From Azophilus sp965116165 (GTDB lineage Bacteria > Pseudomonadota > Gammaproteobacteria > Pseudomonadales > Azotimanducaceae): a DNA stretch of 64,000 nt. The translations under genes were made by a program, and so were the position numbers. The notes under the pieces are model-generated. The model did no database searches, had not been told where the DNA came from, and saw nothing but the letters and a program-made list of their open reading frames with translations. The stretch lies in assembly GCA_965116165.1 (NCBI GenBank), contig OZ220484.1:1178001-1242000 (forward strand). Direction: 5' to 3'. Of the stretch, positions 9,495 to 17,818 are shown one piece after another; the first letter of the stretch is position 1, and each line of letters starts with the position of its first letter.

Positions 9495-9589
9495 TTGCCC
9501 GTCGATTGCGCTACCCTACCCCACCGCGTCCCACCCCACCTGTCTCCACAGGCCGATTGCCCACCCATTGCGCCACCGCCCACCGCGTC
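9479..9589 (+). repeat. Degenerate direct repeat of the transporter gene's 3' end
   Basis: Two units of about 50 bp, 9479-9530 and 9541-9589, share TGTCTCC, GATTGCCC, ATTGCGC and CCACCGCGTC in the same order. The first unit contains the last codons and stop of the BCCT gene. The second is a non-coding duplicate immediately downstream. The remaining bases to 9678 show nothing else. Confidence 0.55.
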
Positions 9590-9678
9590 CGGCAGTGCAT
9601 CGGTTTGACATTCGCGCGAACCGAATAATGCGCGAGTCGTGGCGGTGCCCCAAACCCCGCGCACCTTCGCCGCAAGCG

Positions 9679-11295
9679 CTACTCGACACCCGTCCAGTCC
9701 AGCCAAAGCGTACCATCGCGATAGATGCGCTCGGCCGGCAGCCCCGCCGAGACTTCCGTGATCTTTGCAAATACGTTGACAGGCGGCGACAGCATCGGGT
9801 CGCGGCCGAGGTCAAAACGCTGCCGCGCCACCAGCGCCATATAGGCCTTGTTCAGACGGTAGGCGCGTTCCCTGGAGGGAAGGATCAGGTGTCGGATGTC
9901 GGTATCGCCGCCGACCGACGCGCGGCGCACTTCATCCTCGTCGAGCTCGCCACCGGGAAAAAAGCGCGCCATGATTTCGTCGTTGCCGCGGAACTCGTCG
10001 CCGGCACCGGCGCGGCGAAACCAGGTGAGGATTTCCGGCTCGCTGTGCCCCGCCTGGGGGACATCCGGGATGCCGACGAGGGACATTTCTCCCCAGCCGG
10101 CGGCACCGGGAACCTTGCGCGGAAACGCGAAGGTCTGATCAACGGTAACGCCGATACCACCGTGGCAGCCCATGCAATAGTAATGCTCCTGGTCCGTCTG
10201 AGCGCGCAGCCGTCCCCTGCCATCCTCAATGAATCCCTGCACACGCCAGCCGTAATCGTTCAACAGTCCCGCCACCCCGTTGCCGCCGAACCTCGGCAGG
10301 ATCTCCTCGTCTTTCTTCTCTTCCTCCTCGGCATAGTAGAAATTGATGCTCCAACGATCCGTCTCCCGGTACTTGACCGCATAGCGCAACTCCTTGAGTC
10401 GTATTGCCATATAGTTACCCCGTGCGGGATCAAGGTAGCGGACCGGGTGCAGGAACTCGGTACCCTTGGGATACTGGTTTTTCCTGACCGGATAGCCGGA
10501 GGCGGCACCAACGTAGAATTCCGGCAGGCCGGAAATGCACTCGATATGGTGGCCGAGCACACCGTCTCCATTCAAGTCCGTGTCGGCGAGAGTTTCGTCC
10601 AAGGGTTCGACGGCGCGTTCGACATGCGCATCAAGGGCACCGCCGCTTGTCAGAGAGACTTCCAGGATAGCCAGATTGATCCGGTAGATTGCCTTGGAGT
10701 CCTCGCCACCGGCGGTCTGGCGGAAGATGGCCGGTAGCCGGATCATCACTTCATCGACGGTGCCGTTGGTGGGCCAGAAGGTGCCCACGAACGGCTTGAA
10801 GCGGAAGGTGCGCCACCAACTGCCGTCCACCGCGAAACCCTCGGCGTCGAAACCGGCCCCGAGATCGATATCGGGCATCCAACCGGCGTAGCGCCGCACC
10901 CCCCGCATCGCCTCTCGGAACGGCCTGTAGTTGTCGAAACGGATGTAGTCGAGCATGTCGTCGTCGGCAATGGCATCGATTTCCCGACCCAAGTCGGCAA
11001 AAAGGTTCGACCACTGGTTGGTGAGGCCCAGATCGCTGAACGAGTAGGCGGTTTGTAGCACCCAATCGGCCTTGTGGTTGCGCGCTGTCTGCCCGGTATG
11101 GCAGGTCCAGCAGGGGTTGAATTGGCCGTCTGTCTTTGTGTAGCACTGGGGTGGAACCACCGCTTCCGGATTGGATACCTGCCCGATCCGCGACCGGGCG
11201 AACTCAAGCGGATCATAGACATCGCTATCGGAAAGCCCGCCACACCCGCCGAGCAGCAGGACGAGGCCAACGATTGCCGATGCCCGGCACCTCAA
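9679..11295 (-). CDS. Predicted lipoprotein with two CXXCH haem-binding motifs
   Basis: A 538-aa secreted protein of a family I do not recognise by name. From TTG 11295 the N-terminus is a lipoprotein signal ending LLLGGC. Near residue 45 is CWTCH and about residue 395 is CMGCH, both CXXCH sites for covalent haem c. Between them are tryptophan-rich globular segments. The TTG start overlaps the stop of the upstream PhoX-like gene (TTGA), which points to translational coupling. Together these suggest a dihaem redox lipoprotein exported with its neighbour. The start is inferred from the coupling and signal peptide; no ATG is available. Function is unknown. Confidence 0.72.
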   Translation of the reverse strand: MRCRASAIVGLVLLLGGCGGLSDSDVYDPLEFARSRIGQVSNPEAVVPPQCYTKTDGQFNPCWTCHTGQTARNHKADWVLQTAYSFSDLGLTNQWSNLFADLGREIDAIADDDMLDYIRFDNYRPFREAMRGVRRYAGWMPDIDLGAGFDAEGFAVDGSWWRTFRFKPFVGTFWPTNGTVDEVMIRLPAIFRQTAGGEDSKAIYRINLAILEVSLTSGGALDAHVERAVEPLDETLADTDLNGDGVLGHHIECISGLPEFYVGAASGYPVRKNQYPKGTEFLHPVRYLDPARGNYMAIRLKELRYAVKYRETDRWSINFYYAEEEEKKDEEILPRFGGNGVAGLLNDYGWRVQGFIEDGRGRLRAQTDQEHYYCMGCHGGIGVTVDQTFAFPRKVPGAAGWGEMSLVGIPDVPQAGHSEPEILTWFRRAGAGDEFRGNDEIMARFFPGGELDEDEVRRASVGGDTDIRHLILPSRERAYRLNKAYMALVARQRFDLGRDPMLSPPVNVFAKITEVSAGLPAERIYRDGTLWLDWTGVE

Positions 11296-13769
11296 CCTTT
11301 GGGCCAGGTGCTGTGCACTCCCCCCTCTCCCGGGTGCTGGACGTTGAAGAAGATCGTGCTCATGTCCGCATTGAATGCGGGGCCCGTGGCCTCGGAGTTG
11401 CTTGGCCCAGAGATGATCCGGAACGGCTTGCCGAAAGTTGGCATGACAACCTGAGCGGCCCCGGCGGCGTTGTTCGGATCGAGGTCGAGATAGTAGAGGC
11501 CGTCGACGGTGCCGCGGCTCTCGCTGTAGTTGCCGTCGGTGCCGAACCAAACGCCGCCGTCCCTATCGATCATTATGTTGTCCGGGTTTTCGGCATCGTA
11601 GGCGCCGTTGCCGCGCTGGCCCTGCCAGGCTGCCCAAAAGGTGAAGGCGGAGGATGCCCCCGGATTGGCGGCGTCGTCTTCTCTCAGCACAAAAATTGCG
11701 CCCTCGTCATCCCGGCGTTCCTCCACACCGCCGATGCCGCCAACGCCTTCATTTTTCATAATGCCTTCCTGATCAAGGGCATAGGGTCGCCCGTGGCTGG
11801 TGAACGCAATATACAGGCGGCGATCCACCGGGTTCCACTCCACATCTTCGGGGCGGTTCAGCTCCATGACACCAATCTTCATCGAAGCGGTGAAAAGCGC
11901 GCTCAGCACATCGTTGTTGCCGGCAAAACCACCGATGGAGTTCCAGTTCACGTCCTTGAGCGCGGCACCCACGGTAGTGCCCGTTTTGATCATCGCCGCA
12001 TTCGGGGCCACATCGGTGCTATCGACGCCCAGTTCTATCCAGCGCCCGCCGCCGGGATTCGATTCGGTGGGCGAGACGCAGCCGAGTGCGAATACCGCCG
12101 CCTTGTCCGCGGCGCCGCTCTCGTGCACATCGGCACCGTTGCAAGCGGTGTTGTCCGCCTGGTGAAGGGTATAGCCCGTGCGCGTGTCCAGGTCGGCGAA
12201 GTGGGCGACATATAGGGTGCCCCCGTCCATGAGCGCCCGCACCTGTGCCCGGGGCATGCCCTCGGTGTAGATGCCACTGCCGACCAGCTTGTAGATGCGG
12301 CCGCTGCGGCGGTCGTTGCCCCCGTATAGGACGATGGGCTTGCCGTCCTCAAGCCGCCAATCGGTACCGGTAACAAAGGTGGCGTTCTCCCAGCGCGCCC
12401 GGCCCATGGCGCCGATCTTGCGATGCCCGACGCCGTCGCCCCCGGCGCTCGCACTTGAATAGGCGGTGCCCGGGTCAACCCCGGGGTCAATCTCCGTTAG
12501 AAATCCATAGACTTCACGGTTGTGGTTCAGGGAAGAATCGCTCAGGCTCAATGTGCCGTCGGCGGCTTCGACCGGCGCGTGGTTGAAAATGATGTTGTTG
12601 CCCGGGCCGAATGAGTTCGAGGGGTCGAAGGTCTGTTGGCTCGACCAAGCGTCCTCCATGTCGCCATAGTATCCCTGGACATTCTCTTCGGCTGTGATGA
12701 CGGTGCCCCAGGGCGTCTGCGCACCGGAACAGTCGCCGAGAATGCCCGCAACCGTGTTGACCGGCAGGCTTGCCCCGTTGTCGTCGATATCGGCTTCGCT
12801 CAGCGCGAATCCGGTTACGCCGCTCAGTGTGTTGGAGGTGGCATCGTAGCGCTGGGCATCGGGTGTGCGTTCCGCGCGCCATGGGCCGCCATCGACTTGA
12901 TTGACGCGGAACCAACTCCCCCCCAGCGCCGTCTTGTGCATCTGTTTGTGGGCATCCACCCGCTCCCGGGTCCAAGCCGAATCCGCAGTGACATCGAAAT
13001 CGTGGACACCCCGGTTAAGGGCATTGAGAGCGAGGGAGAGCGCTTGGCCGAATGGCGCCATGCCCACCGTCGGCAGCCAGCCGCCGGAAAGGTATTCGTG
13101 GTTGACCCATAGCCAACCACTGTGCGCGCTGCCGTTGAACTGGGGAGCGGCGCCGACCACATCGCCGCGCCAGTCCGCATTCCAGCCATCGCCGAAATAG
13201 GCGGTATAGTCGGCGTTCGTACCGAAGCGCGGACCGTCGGCATCAAGGGTTAGCGGATCCATCCAGCTAATGACCACATTGCTTGCAATGCCGGGGATGG
13301 TGCGCACGGAATCCGTGAGCCCGCTGGGTAGAGGAAACTGCCCGCCAAGGGACGCTTTTCCACTGGTGGCGTAGCTGCGCACCAGCGACTTCACATATTG
13401 TGGGATGTTCTCCTGGGAATCGTCGTTCAGATAGTTCGCGACCAGGCTGGACAGCGGCGCCGGATTTTCGGTGGTGCCGCACGAGGTGGTGACGCTGTCG
13501 ACCTCGTCCGCACCGAGAACGCCATCGCCGTCCGCATCCAAACCGGCGCGGGTGAGCACAGTGCCGTTCGGGCAGGGCGCGACGCCCGGTGCCTTCAGCG
13601 CAACCTGCTCCATCAGCGAAGTTAGGCCACCAGCGCCGCCCGGGCCAGCGGGACCGGCACGTCTGTCATCACCATCGCATCCCGCAAGCCCATATACGGC
13701 GAGCAAAATCCATAACCCAGTTCGTACCCGCATGGACTCTGGTTGCGGCGATTCAGCACGGGTCGTCAT
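11292..13769 (-). CDS. PhoX-like (DUF839) secreted lipoprotein
   Basis: Large 825-aa exported protein of the DUF839/PhoX group, whose characterised members are calcium- and iron-dependent alkaline phosphatases. From ATG 13769 (GGAG four bases upstream) or ATG 13733 there is a lipoprotein signal ending YGLAGC. A short collagen-like GPAGPGGAGG run follows, then a calcium-loop-like DADGDGVLGADEVD module, then the DUF839 body with WVNHEYLSGG, TPWGTVITAEENVQGYYGD and RPEDVEWNPVDRRLYIAFTS. It sits between the selenoprotein gene (108 bp upstream) and the haem lipoprotein that overlaps its stop. Whether it is a phosphatase or another beta-propeller hydrolase is not settled here. Confidence 0.85.
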   Translation of the reverse strand: MTTRAESPQPESMRVRTGLWILLAVYGLAGCDGDDRRAGPAGPGGAGGLTSLMEQVALKAPGVAPCPNGTVLTRAGLDADGDGVLGADEVDSVTTSCGTTENPAPLSSLVANYLNDDSQENIPQYVKSLVRSYATSGKASLGGQFPLPSGLTDSVRTIPGIASNVVISWMDPLTLDADGPRFGTNADYTAYFGDGWNADWRGDVVGAAPQFNGSAHSGWLWVNHEYLSGGWLPTVGMAPFGQALSLALNALNRGVHDFDVTADSAWTRERVDAHKQMHKTALGGSWFRVNQVDGGPWRAERTPDAQRYDATSNTLSGVTGFALSEADIDDNGASLPVNTVAGILGDCSGAQTPWGTVITAEENVQGYYGDMEDAWSSQQTFDPSNSFGPGNNIIFNHAPVEAADGTLSLSDSSLNHNREVYGFLTEIDPGVDPGTAYSSASAGGDGVGHRKIGAMGRARWENATFVTGTDWRLEDGKPIVLYGGNDRRSGRIYKLVGSGIYTEGMPRAQVRALMDGGTLYVAHFADLDTRTGYTLHQADNTACNGADVHESGAADKAAVFALGCVSPTESNPGGGRWIELGVDSTDVAPNAAMIKTGTTVGAALKDVNWNSIGGFAGNNDVLSALFTASMKIGVMELNRPEDVEWNPVDRRLYIAFTSHGRPYALDQEGIMKNEGVGGIGGVEERRDDEGAIFVLREDDAANPGASSAFTFWAAWQGQRGNGAYDAENPDNIMIDRDGGVWFGTDGNYSESRGTVDGLYYLDLDPNNAAGAAQVVMPTFGKPFRIISGPSNSEATGPAFNADMSTIFFNVQHPGEGGVHSTWPKG

Positions 13770-13876
13770 GAAACTCCGACTTCGCCGTCGTTCGCCCCGT
13801 CGTTGACAATGATCAGGCATGGTTGTACTGCTCGGAACCGACCATTCGGGTGAAATGTGAATGGGTATGGAATGAC

Positions 13877-14395
13877 CTATTTTGTCAACGATTCGATCAC
13901 CTCGTCCAACACGGCTTCCGCCTTGGAGCGTATTTCCTCGTCGGTGGCGTCCTGTATGGGATGCGGGACAAATACCGTCTTCGCGTCCCCCATACCGAGC
14001 GCCCGTGCCTGGGTTGCCGCCGCGTCGACAAATTCGCTCGATGCAACCGATACCGAAGGCTTGCCCTGAATCTCGAACCATACCGTGTCATGCAAACTGC
14101 ACGTGGTACAGGAGCCTCAGTCGGCGAGCGCCTCAATCACGAAGTCGTTGCGCGCCGCTATATCCGCCCGCAGCGCATCGGGGGCGGGCTTGGCGAAGGT
14201 TGGCTTGGCGTAACGGTTGATGGTGATGTCCGGCAATCGTTCGCCGAGCAACCCTTCGAGCCGATCAAGCAACACATTGCCGCGCGGTTTGGAGATATCC
14301 AGCAACGCAACGCGGCCGGTGATCTTCCCGGTGCGCGGTGTCACCTGTCTTGCCACCGGCACCCGTTCGTCGGTGGGATCCAAAATAGTGGTCAT
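13877..14395 (-). CDS. UGSC-family selenoprotein (in-frame TGA read as selenocysteine)
   Basis: Read through the TGA at 14119-14117, this is one 172-aa protein: ATG 14395 has a strong AGGAGG five bases away, residues 1-92 run to IEALAD, the TGA is codon 93, and the frame continues GSCTTCSLHDTVWFEIQGKP to the stop at 13877. The motif U-G-S-C followed by TTC is the hallmark of the UGSC (seleno)protein family, in which cysteine homologues read CGSC. Both halves are strongly coding and in the same frame, and a hairpin fitting bacterial SECIS rules begins 11 nt after the TGA. A conventional gene call would split this into a truncated 92-aa protein and a 72-aa orphan. The selenocysteine probably serves thiol/selenol redox chemistry; the substrate is unknown. 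The upstream gene is thioredoxin-like. No selA, selB, selC or selD is in the window. Confidence 0.85.
14081..14119 (-). promoter_or_regulatory. Candidate bacterial SECIS hairpin with its UGA codon
   Basis: Immediately 3' of the UGA (14119-14117) the RNA can fold as UACC (14108-14105) with GGUA (14084-14081), an asymmetric internal loop, then a 6-bp stem CGUGCA (14103-14098) with UGCAUG (14094-14089) closed by a GUU triloop. The loop guanine is the 20th base after the UGA. Short upper stem, small loop with a leading G, and a 16-37 nt spacing are the known features of bacterial selenocysteine insertion elements. The fold was made by eye, not by energy calculation. Confidence 0.65.
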
Positions 14396-14473
14396 TCCTG
14401 CCTCCTGGTACGTTTCAAGACCGGTCACGCTATCGTAGTTCCAATAGGCCGGGACGATCAACGATGTGGCGTC

Positions 14474-15067
14474 CTAAACCTCGATTTTTCGCGAAACCGG
14501 AATGGAGCCCATCTCCCCCGTCACCCAACCGTGGAAGGCACCGGAAAATTTACCGGCCTCGGCACCGGCCACGACGAGGTGAATGTCGTTGCCGTCTCTG
14601 AATTTCGGTAGCCTTTCGCGGCGTCCAGCGATGGTCGCCAAGTCGGTCAACGCCTGTTGCCACTCGTGCCGCACGAATCCGATGCATTGATGATGCAGGT
14701 TGCTTGCCGCAACGCGCGGCGGCTGGGATTCATCCCGGCCATCACCATCTTCCGCGTCGAAAGTGAAGAGCGTCGGCACAATATCGATGTTCCAGGCAAA
14801 CGAAACCTTGAGCGAGGAGTCATCCAAAATGGGCACTGTCAGGCCATGCTTTTCGACCAACGCCCGATTGCCCTCCACCGTCTGACCGCAAACGAAGAAG
14901 TCAACATGGACACCCAGATCGCGAGAGGCGGCCTCAATGAGCGGCATGACCTGGTTGCAGGTCGGACAATCGTCTTTGACAAAGCAGACCAGGGCCGGCT
15001 TTGAGCCGGGAAAGGCGCAACATCCGCCCCGGTCGTCCTCAAGTAAAAATTCCGGTAGCCGCACCAT
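14474..15067 (-). CDS. Thioredoxin-like protein paired with the UGSC selenoprotein
   Basis: A 197-aa protein with a thioredoxin-fold N-terminal half: LVCFVKDDCPTCNQVMPLIE carries a CPTC active site at about residues 35-38, and the fold continues to a cis-proline region DIVPTLFTF. There is no signal peptide, so it is probably cytoplasmic. The C-terminal third has no recognised domain. ATG 15067 is preferred over an in-frame TTG at 15103. It ends 78 bp before the selenoprotein start on the same strand and is the likely electron donor or partner of the selenoprotein; this partnership is inferred from adjacency. Confidence 0.75.
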   Translation of the reverse strand: MVRLPEFLLEDDRGGCCAFPGSKPALVCFVKDDCPTCNQVMPLIEAASRDLGVHVDFFVCGQTVEGNRALVEKHGLTVPILDDSSLKVSFAWNIDIVPTLFTFDAEDGDGRDESQPPRVAASNLHHQCIGFVRHEWQQALTDLATIAGRRERLPKFRDGNDIHLVVAGAEAGKFSGAFHGWVTGEMGSIPVSRKIEV

Positions 15068-15257
15068 GGGCGAGACGTTAACCCAGAACGCCCCATCAGC
15101 CAACCTTGGAGGAGGCTTGAGCCAAGGCGATAGAGCGACATTTAAGCTACCCGCACTCGGCGGGACAGGCTACCCAACAGATTGAAATTTCTGGCGCTGT
15201 CCATATGATGGGCTTTGCCACGGAACTTCAATGTAATTTTGTGAAAGTATCCATCCC

Positions 15258-15848
15258 ATGTACCCACGCCAACTGAACCTGCACCCATCTATCGCGCCAC
15301 CCATTATCATGCTCTCCATGACTTGGGCAAACGGATTGACCGCGCTGCGGCTGCTGGCCGCCCCGCTCTCGGGATGGAGCGTGGCGACCGCTCAATGGCG
15401 GTTGGCCCTGTTGTTGTTCGTCATCGCCGTAGCCACGGACCTCCTTGACGGCATCGCCGCGAGACATCTGGGCCAGGTTTCAAGGGCCGGCGGTTTTTTC
15501 GACCACGCGACAGACTGCCTGTTCGTGACCTTGACGGTTGCCGGGCTGGCGGTCACGGGCTGGGCACCCTGGGTTCTGGTGCTGCTGATTCCCGCCGCAT
15601 TCGTGCAATACACACTGGATTCGGGAGCGCTGGCCGGACGAGCCCTGCGCACCAACGCAATCGGCAAATCCAACGGCGTCGGCTATTTCATTTTGGTCGG
15701 TGCCGTCATCGCAAGAGAGACCCTCGACATCGCCTGGTTGCCCGCCTCCCTTTTGCGTGTTTTCGCCTGGCTGCTGGTGACAACCACCCTCGTATCCATG
15801 GGTGAACGCCTGTTGTACCTGGTTCGAGCCCGCAGATCTCCTCGATAG
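15258..15848 (+). CDS. CDP-alcohol phosphatidyltransferase family membrane protein
   Basis: Transfers a phosphatidyl group from a CDP-linked lipid to an alcohol in the inner membrane. The 196-aa product has the full CDP-OH-P signature DLLDGIAARHLGQVSRAGGFFDHATD, including the two metal-binding aspartate pairs, followed by four or five hydrophobic helices. Family members include PgsA and cardiolipin synthases, but nothing here fixes the acceptor alcohol. The gene starts at ATG 15258; ATG 15309 or 15318 would leave a shorter leader. It is monocistronic, transcribed away from the selenoprotein cluster. Confidence 0.85.
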   Translation: MYPRQLNLHPSIAPPIIMLSMTWANGLTALRLLAAPLSGWSVATAQWRLALLLFVIAVATDLLDGIAARHLGQVSRAGGFFDHATDCLFVTLTVAGLAVTGWAPWVLVLLIPAAFVQYTLDSGALAGRALRTNAIGKSNGVGYFILVGAVIARETLDIAWLPASLLRVFAWLLVTTTLVSMGERLLYLVRARRSPR

Positions 15849-16141
15849 GTGCGCGTCTCCGGTGGTTTCGGAATGTGGATGCGGCCCATCGGCGCCATCG
15901 GCACGGGTGCCATCGGTGACGATCCGAACCGCGAGAAGGTACTGGCCGTCCTGCTTGTGGCGGGCGCCACGGCACGCGGGATATATGGGCGACCTTGCGC
16001 AGGTCTGTACCCTGATGGCGCGGCCACCCGGCCGGACCGTTTACTGCATCTATTTGCGGGTATCGACACATTCGGAGTAATCGGCGCAGCGGCTGTCTAG
16101 CGGTTGGGCAAGTCGAACGCGATCTTTCGTGACCAAAAGCG
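15849..16141 (+). other. Non-coding gap, nothing recognised
   Basis: GC-rich 290-bp stretch between two convergent genes. An 83-codon open frame crosses it but shows no domain, no ribosome site and low-complexity Gly/Ala content, so it is not called as a gene. Confidence 0.4.
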
Positions 16142-17149
16142 CTAAATTCGGTAATAGTCGCGGTACCAGGAAACAAAGTTGCGCACACCCGTCTCGACCG
16201 GCGTGCGCGGCCAAAAGCCGAGTTCCCGTTCGAGGTCCGAGGCATCGGCGCAGGTGTCGGGCATGTCGCCGGGCTGCATCGGCAGCAGCCGCCTAGTCGC
16301 TTGCCGACCAAGAAACCGCTCGATAAGCTCAATATAGCGGTTGAGTCGCAGCGGTGCGCCGCCGCCAACATTGTACAGGCGCCACGGTCCCCTCGAGGTT
16401 GCCGGATCCGGGTGGTCGCCCCGCCAATCCTCATTCCCGTCGGCCACATGGTCGAGCGCCCGCACGCTGGCCTCAGCCACATCGTCGATATAGGTGAAGT
16501 CACGGCTGTGGTCTCCCCGGTTGTAAACGTCGATGGGTTCCCCGGCGAGTATTTTGCGCGTGAAGGTGAACAGAGCCTGGTCCGGGCGTCCCCAAGGCCC
16601 GTAGACAGTGAAATAGCGCAGCCCGGTGGTCGGGAGACGGTGGAGATGACTGTAGGCGTGGGCCATCAATTCGTTCGACCTTTTGGTTGCGGCGTATAGT
16701 GAAATGGGATGGTCGGCACGGTCGTGTTCGGAGAACGGCGGGCGCGTATTGGCTCCATACACGGAACTCGTCGAGGCATATACCAAGTGCTCGACCCGGG
16801 CGTCCCTGGACGCTTCAAGCACATTGGCAAAACCGGCGAGATTCGTTCCCACATAGGCGTGGGGATCGACCAGGGAGTAGCGCACGCCAGCCTGAGCCGC
16901 CAGGTGCGCGACACGGTGCGGCCGATGTGTTGTGAAAACGCCCCGCAATCTGTCGCGGTGGGTCACATCCACCTGCTCGAACACAAAGCCCCGCTTCTCC
17001 CGAAGCCGCGCCAAGCGGGCATGTTTCAATTCAACATCGTAATAGCTGTTGAGATTGTCGATGCCGATGACCAAATCACCGCGATCAACCAGGCGCGCGG
17101 CGACGAATGACCCGATAAATCCCGCCGCGCCGGTAACGAGCACCTTCAT
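16142..17149 (-). CDS. UDP-glucuronate 4-epimerase-like NAD-dependent sugar epimerase
   Basis: Extended short-chain dehydrogenase of 335 aa that interconverts UDP-sugars, probably UDP-glucuronate and UDP-galacturonate, for surface polysaccharide. The N-terminus has the NAD-binding GAAGFIGS at residues 7-14, the catalytic YAATK follows an active-site serine in ASTSSVYGA, and LRYFTVYGPWGRPDQALF is typical of the glucuronate epimerase branch. ATG 17149 is chosen because the Rossmann fold begins right there; the open frame upstream does not look like protein of the family. No other polysaccharide genes are adjacent. Confidence 0.87.
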   Translation of the reverse strand: MKVLVTGAAGFIGSFVAARLVDRGDLVIGIDNLNSYYDVELKHARLARLREKRGFVFEQVDVTHRDRLRGVFTTHRPHRVAHLAAQAGVRYSLVDPHAYVGTNLAGFANVLEASRDARVEHLVYASTSSVYGANTRPPFSEHDRADHPISLYAATKRSNELMAHAYSHLHRLPTTGLRYFTVYGPWGRPDQALFTFTRKILAGEPIDVYNRGDHSRDFTYIDDVAEASVRALDHVADGNEDWRGDHPDPATSRGPWRLYNVGGGAPLRLNRYIELIERFLGRQATRRLLPMQPGDMPDTCADASDLERELGFWPRTPVETGVRNFVSWYRDYYRI

Positions 17150-17261
17150 CCAGGAGCCTGCGACGTAGAAAATTCTCGGGGGAAAACCCACTGCGGACCA
17201 TTCCCAAGATAAAATTTCAAGGAAATTTGGGCACCACACCCACTTTGTAGGCACTTTTTTG

Positions 17262-17361
17262 GGGACTTATATACGTAAGGTGACGCACTACTATATGTCG
17301 AGGATTGAGCGGCTGAAAACCACCGCATGTCGGTTTCTGTCAACTTTCCTTGATAAGTCCC
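17262..17361 (+). mobile_element. Family B MITE-like element, copy B1
   Basis: Exactly 100 bp. The left end GGGACTTATATACGTAAG and the reverse complement of the right end GGGACTTATCAAGGAAAG form an inverted repeat of about 24 bp with a few mismatches. It is flanked by CTTTTTTG (17254-17261) and TTTTTTTG (17362-17369), an 8-bp target duplication with one mismatch. The interior contains GGCTGAAAACCACCGCATGTCGG, cut here to its core GAAAACCACCGCATG, shared with other B copies. It has no coding capacity. Confidence 0.8.
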
Positions 17362-17818
17362 TTTTTTTGGTATTTCGGCTGCACATACCCACCGTTAACG
17401 CTCACAGTTGTTCTACGGCGCAGGCTCCTAGCGCGACGGTACCCCCTTGGCGCGGAAATGTACACGCAACCAGTTGGACTAAACCGAAGTTCCGGCATCG
17501 TCCGGTTGCGATTCATAAACAAGCCATAAAAGAAGGAAGGCCACGAAGCCCTCTCCTCCCCCGGAATGCCGAGTGACGGAAGATGGAGCACTAGGACCAG
17601 AGAGCCGGACACCATTGCCCACGCATCAAGGCGCAGGTCCATGGGCGGATTATCCACACCCTTGACGGAATGACATCTTTTGGGGTGCCGTATCAGTTTG
17701 ACTCTTCGGATTCCGCCCGGCCGGGGCCCGCGCACCGTTCGACTCGTGCGCGATCTGGCCCTATCCGATTACAATCGGGCTGTCGTCAAGCGTGCCCGGG
17801 CCAAAGCAGGAGATGAGC
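17362..17818 (+). other. Intergenic region, no gene recognised
   Basis: About 450 bp before the acyl-CoA dehydrogenase gene. A 131-codon minus-strand open frame crosses it but has no recognisable domain and no ribosome site. The promoter of the downstream gene should be here; I see no convincing -35/-10 pair or operator. Confidence 0.4.

Noticed and set aside
9568..12215. Two plus-strand open frames (389 and 359 codons) opposite the haem lipoprotein and PhoX-like genes
   Set aside because: Composition is that of mirrored codons; the minus-strand frames carry signal peptides and motifs.
14117..14119. TGA as an ordinary stop ending a 92-aa protein
   Set aside because: The next codons GSC and the rest of the frame continue the UGSC family without interruption, and a SECIS-like hairpin follows.
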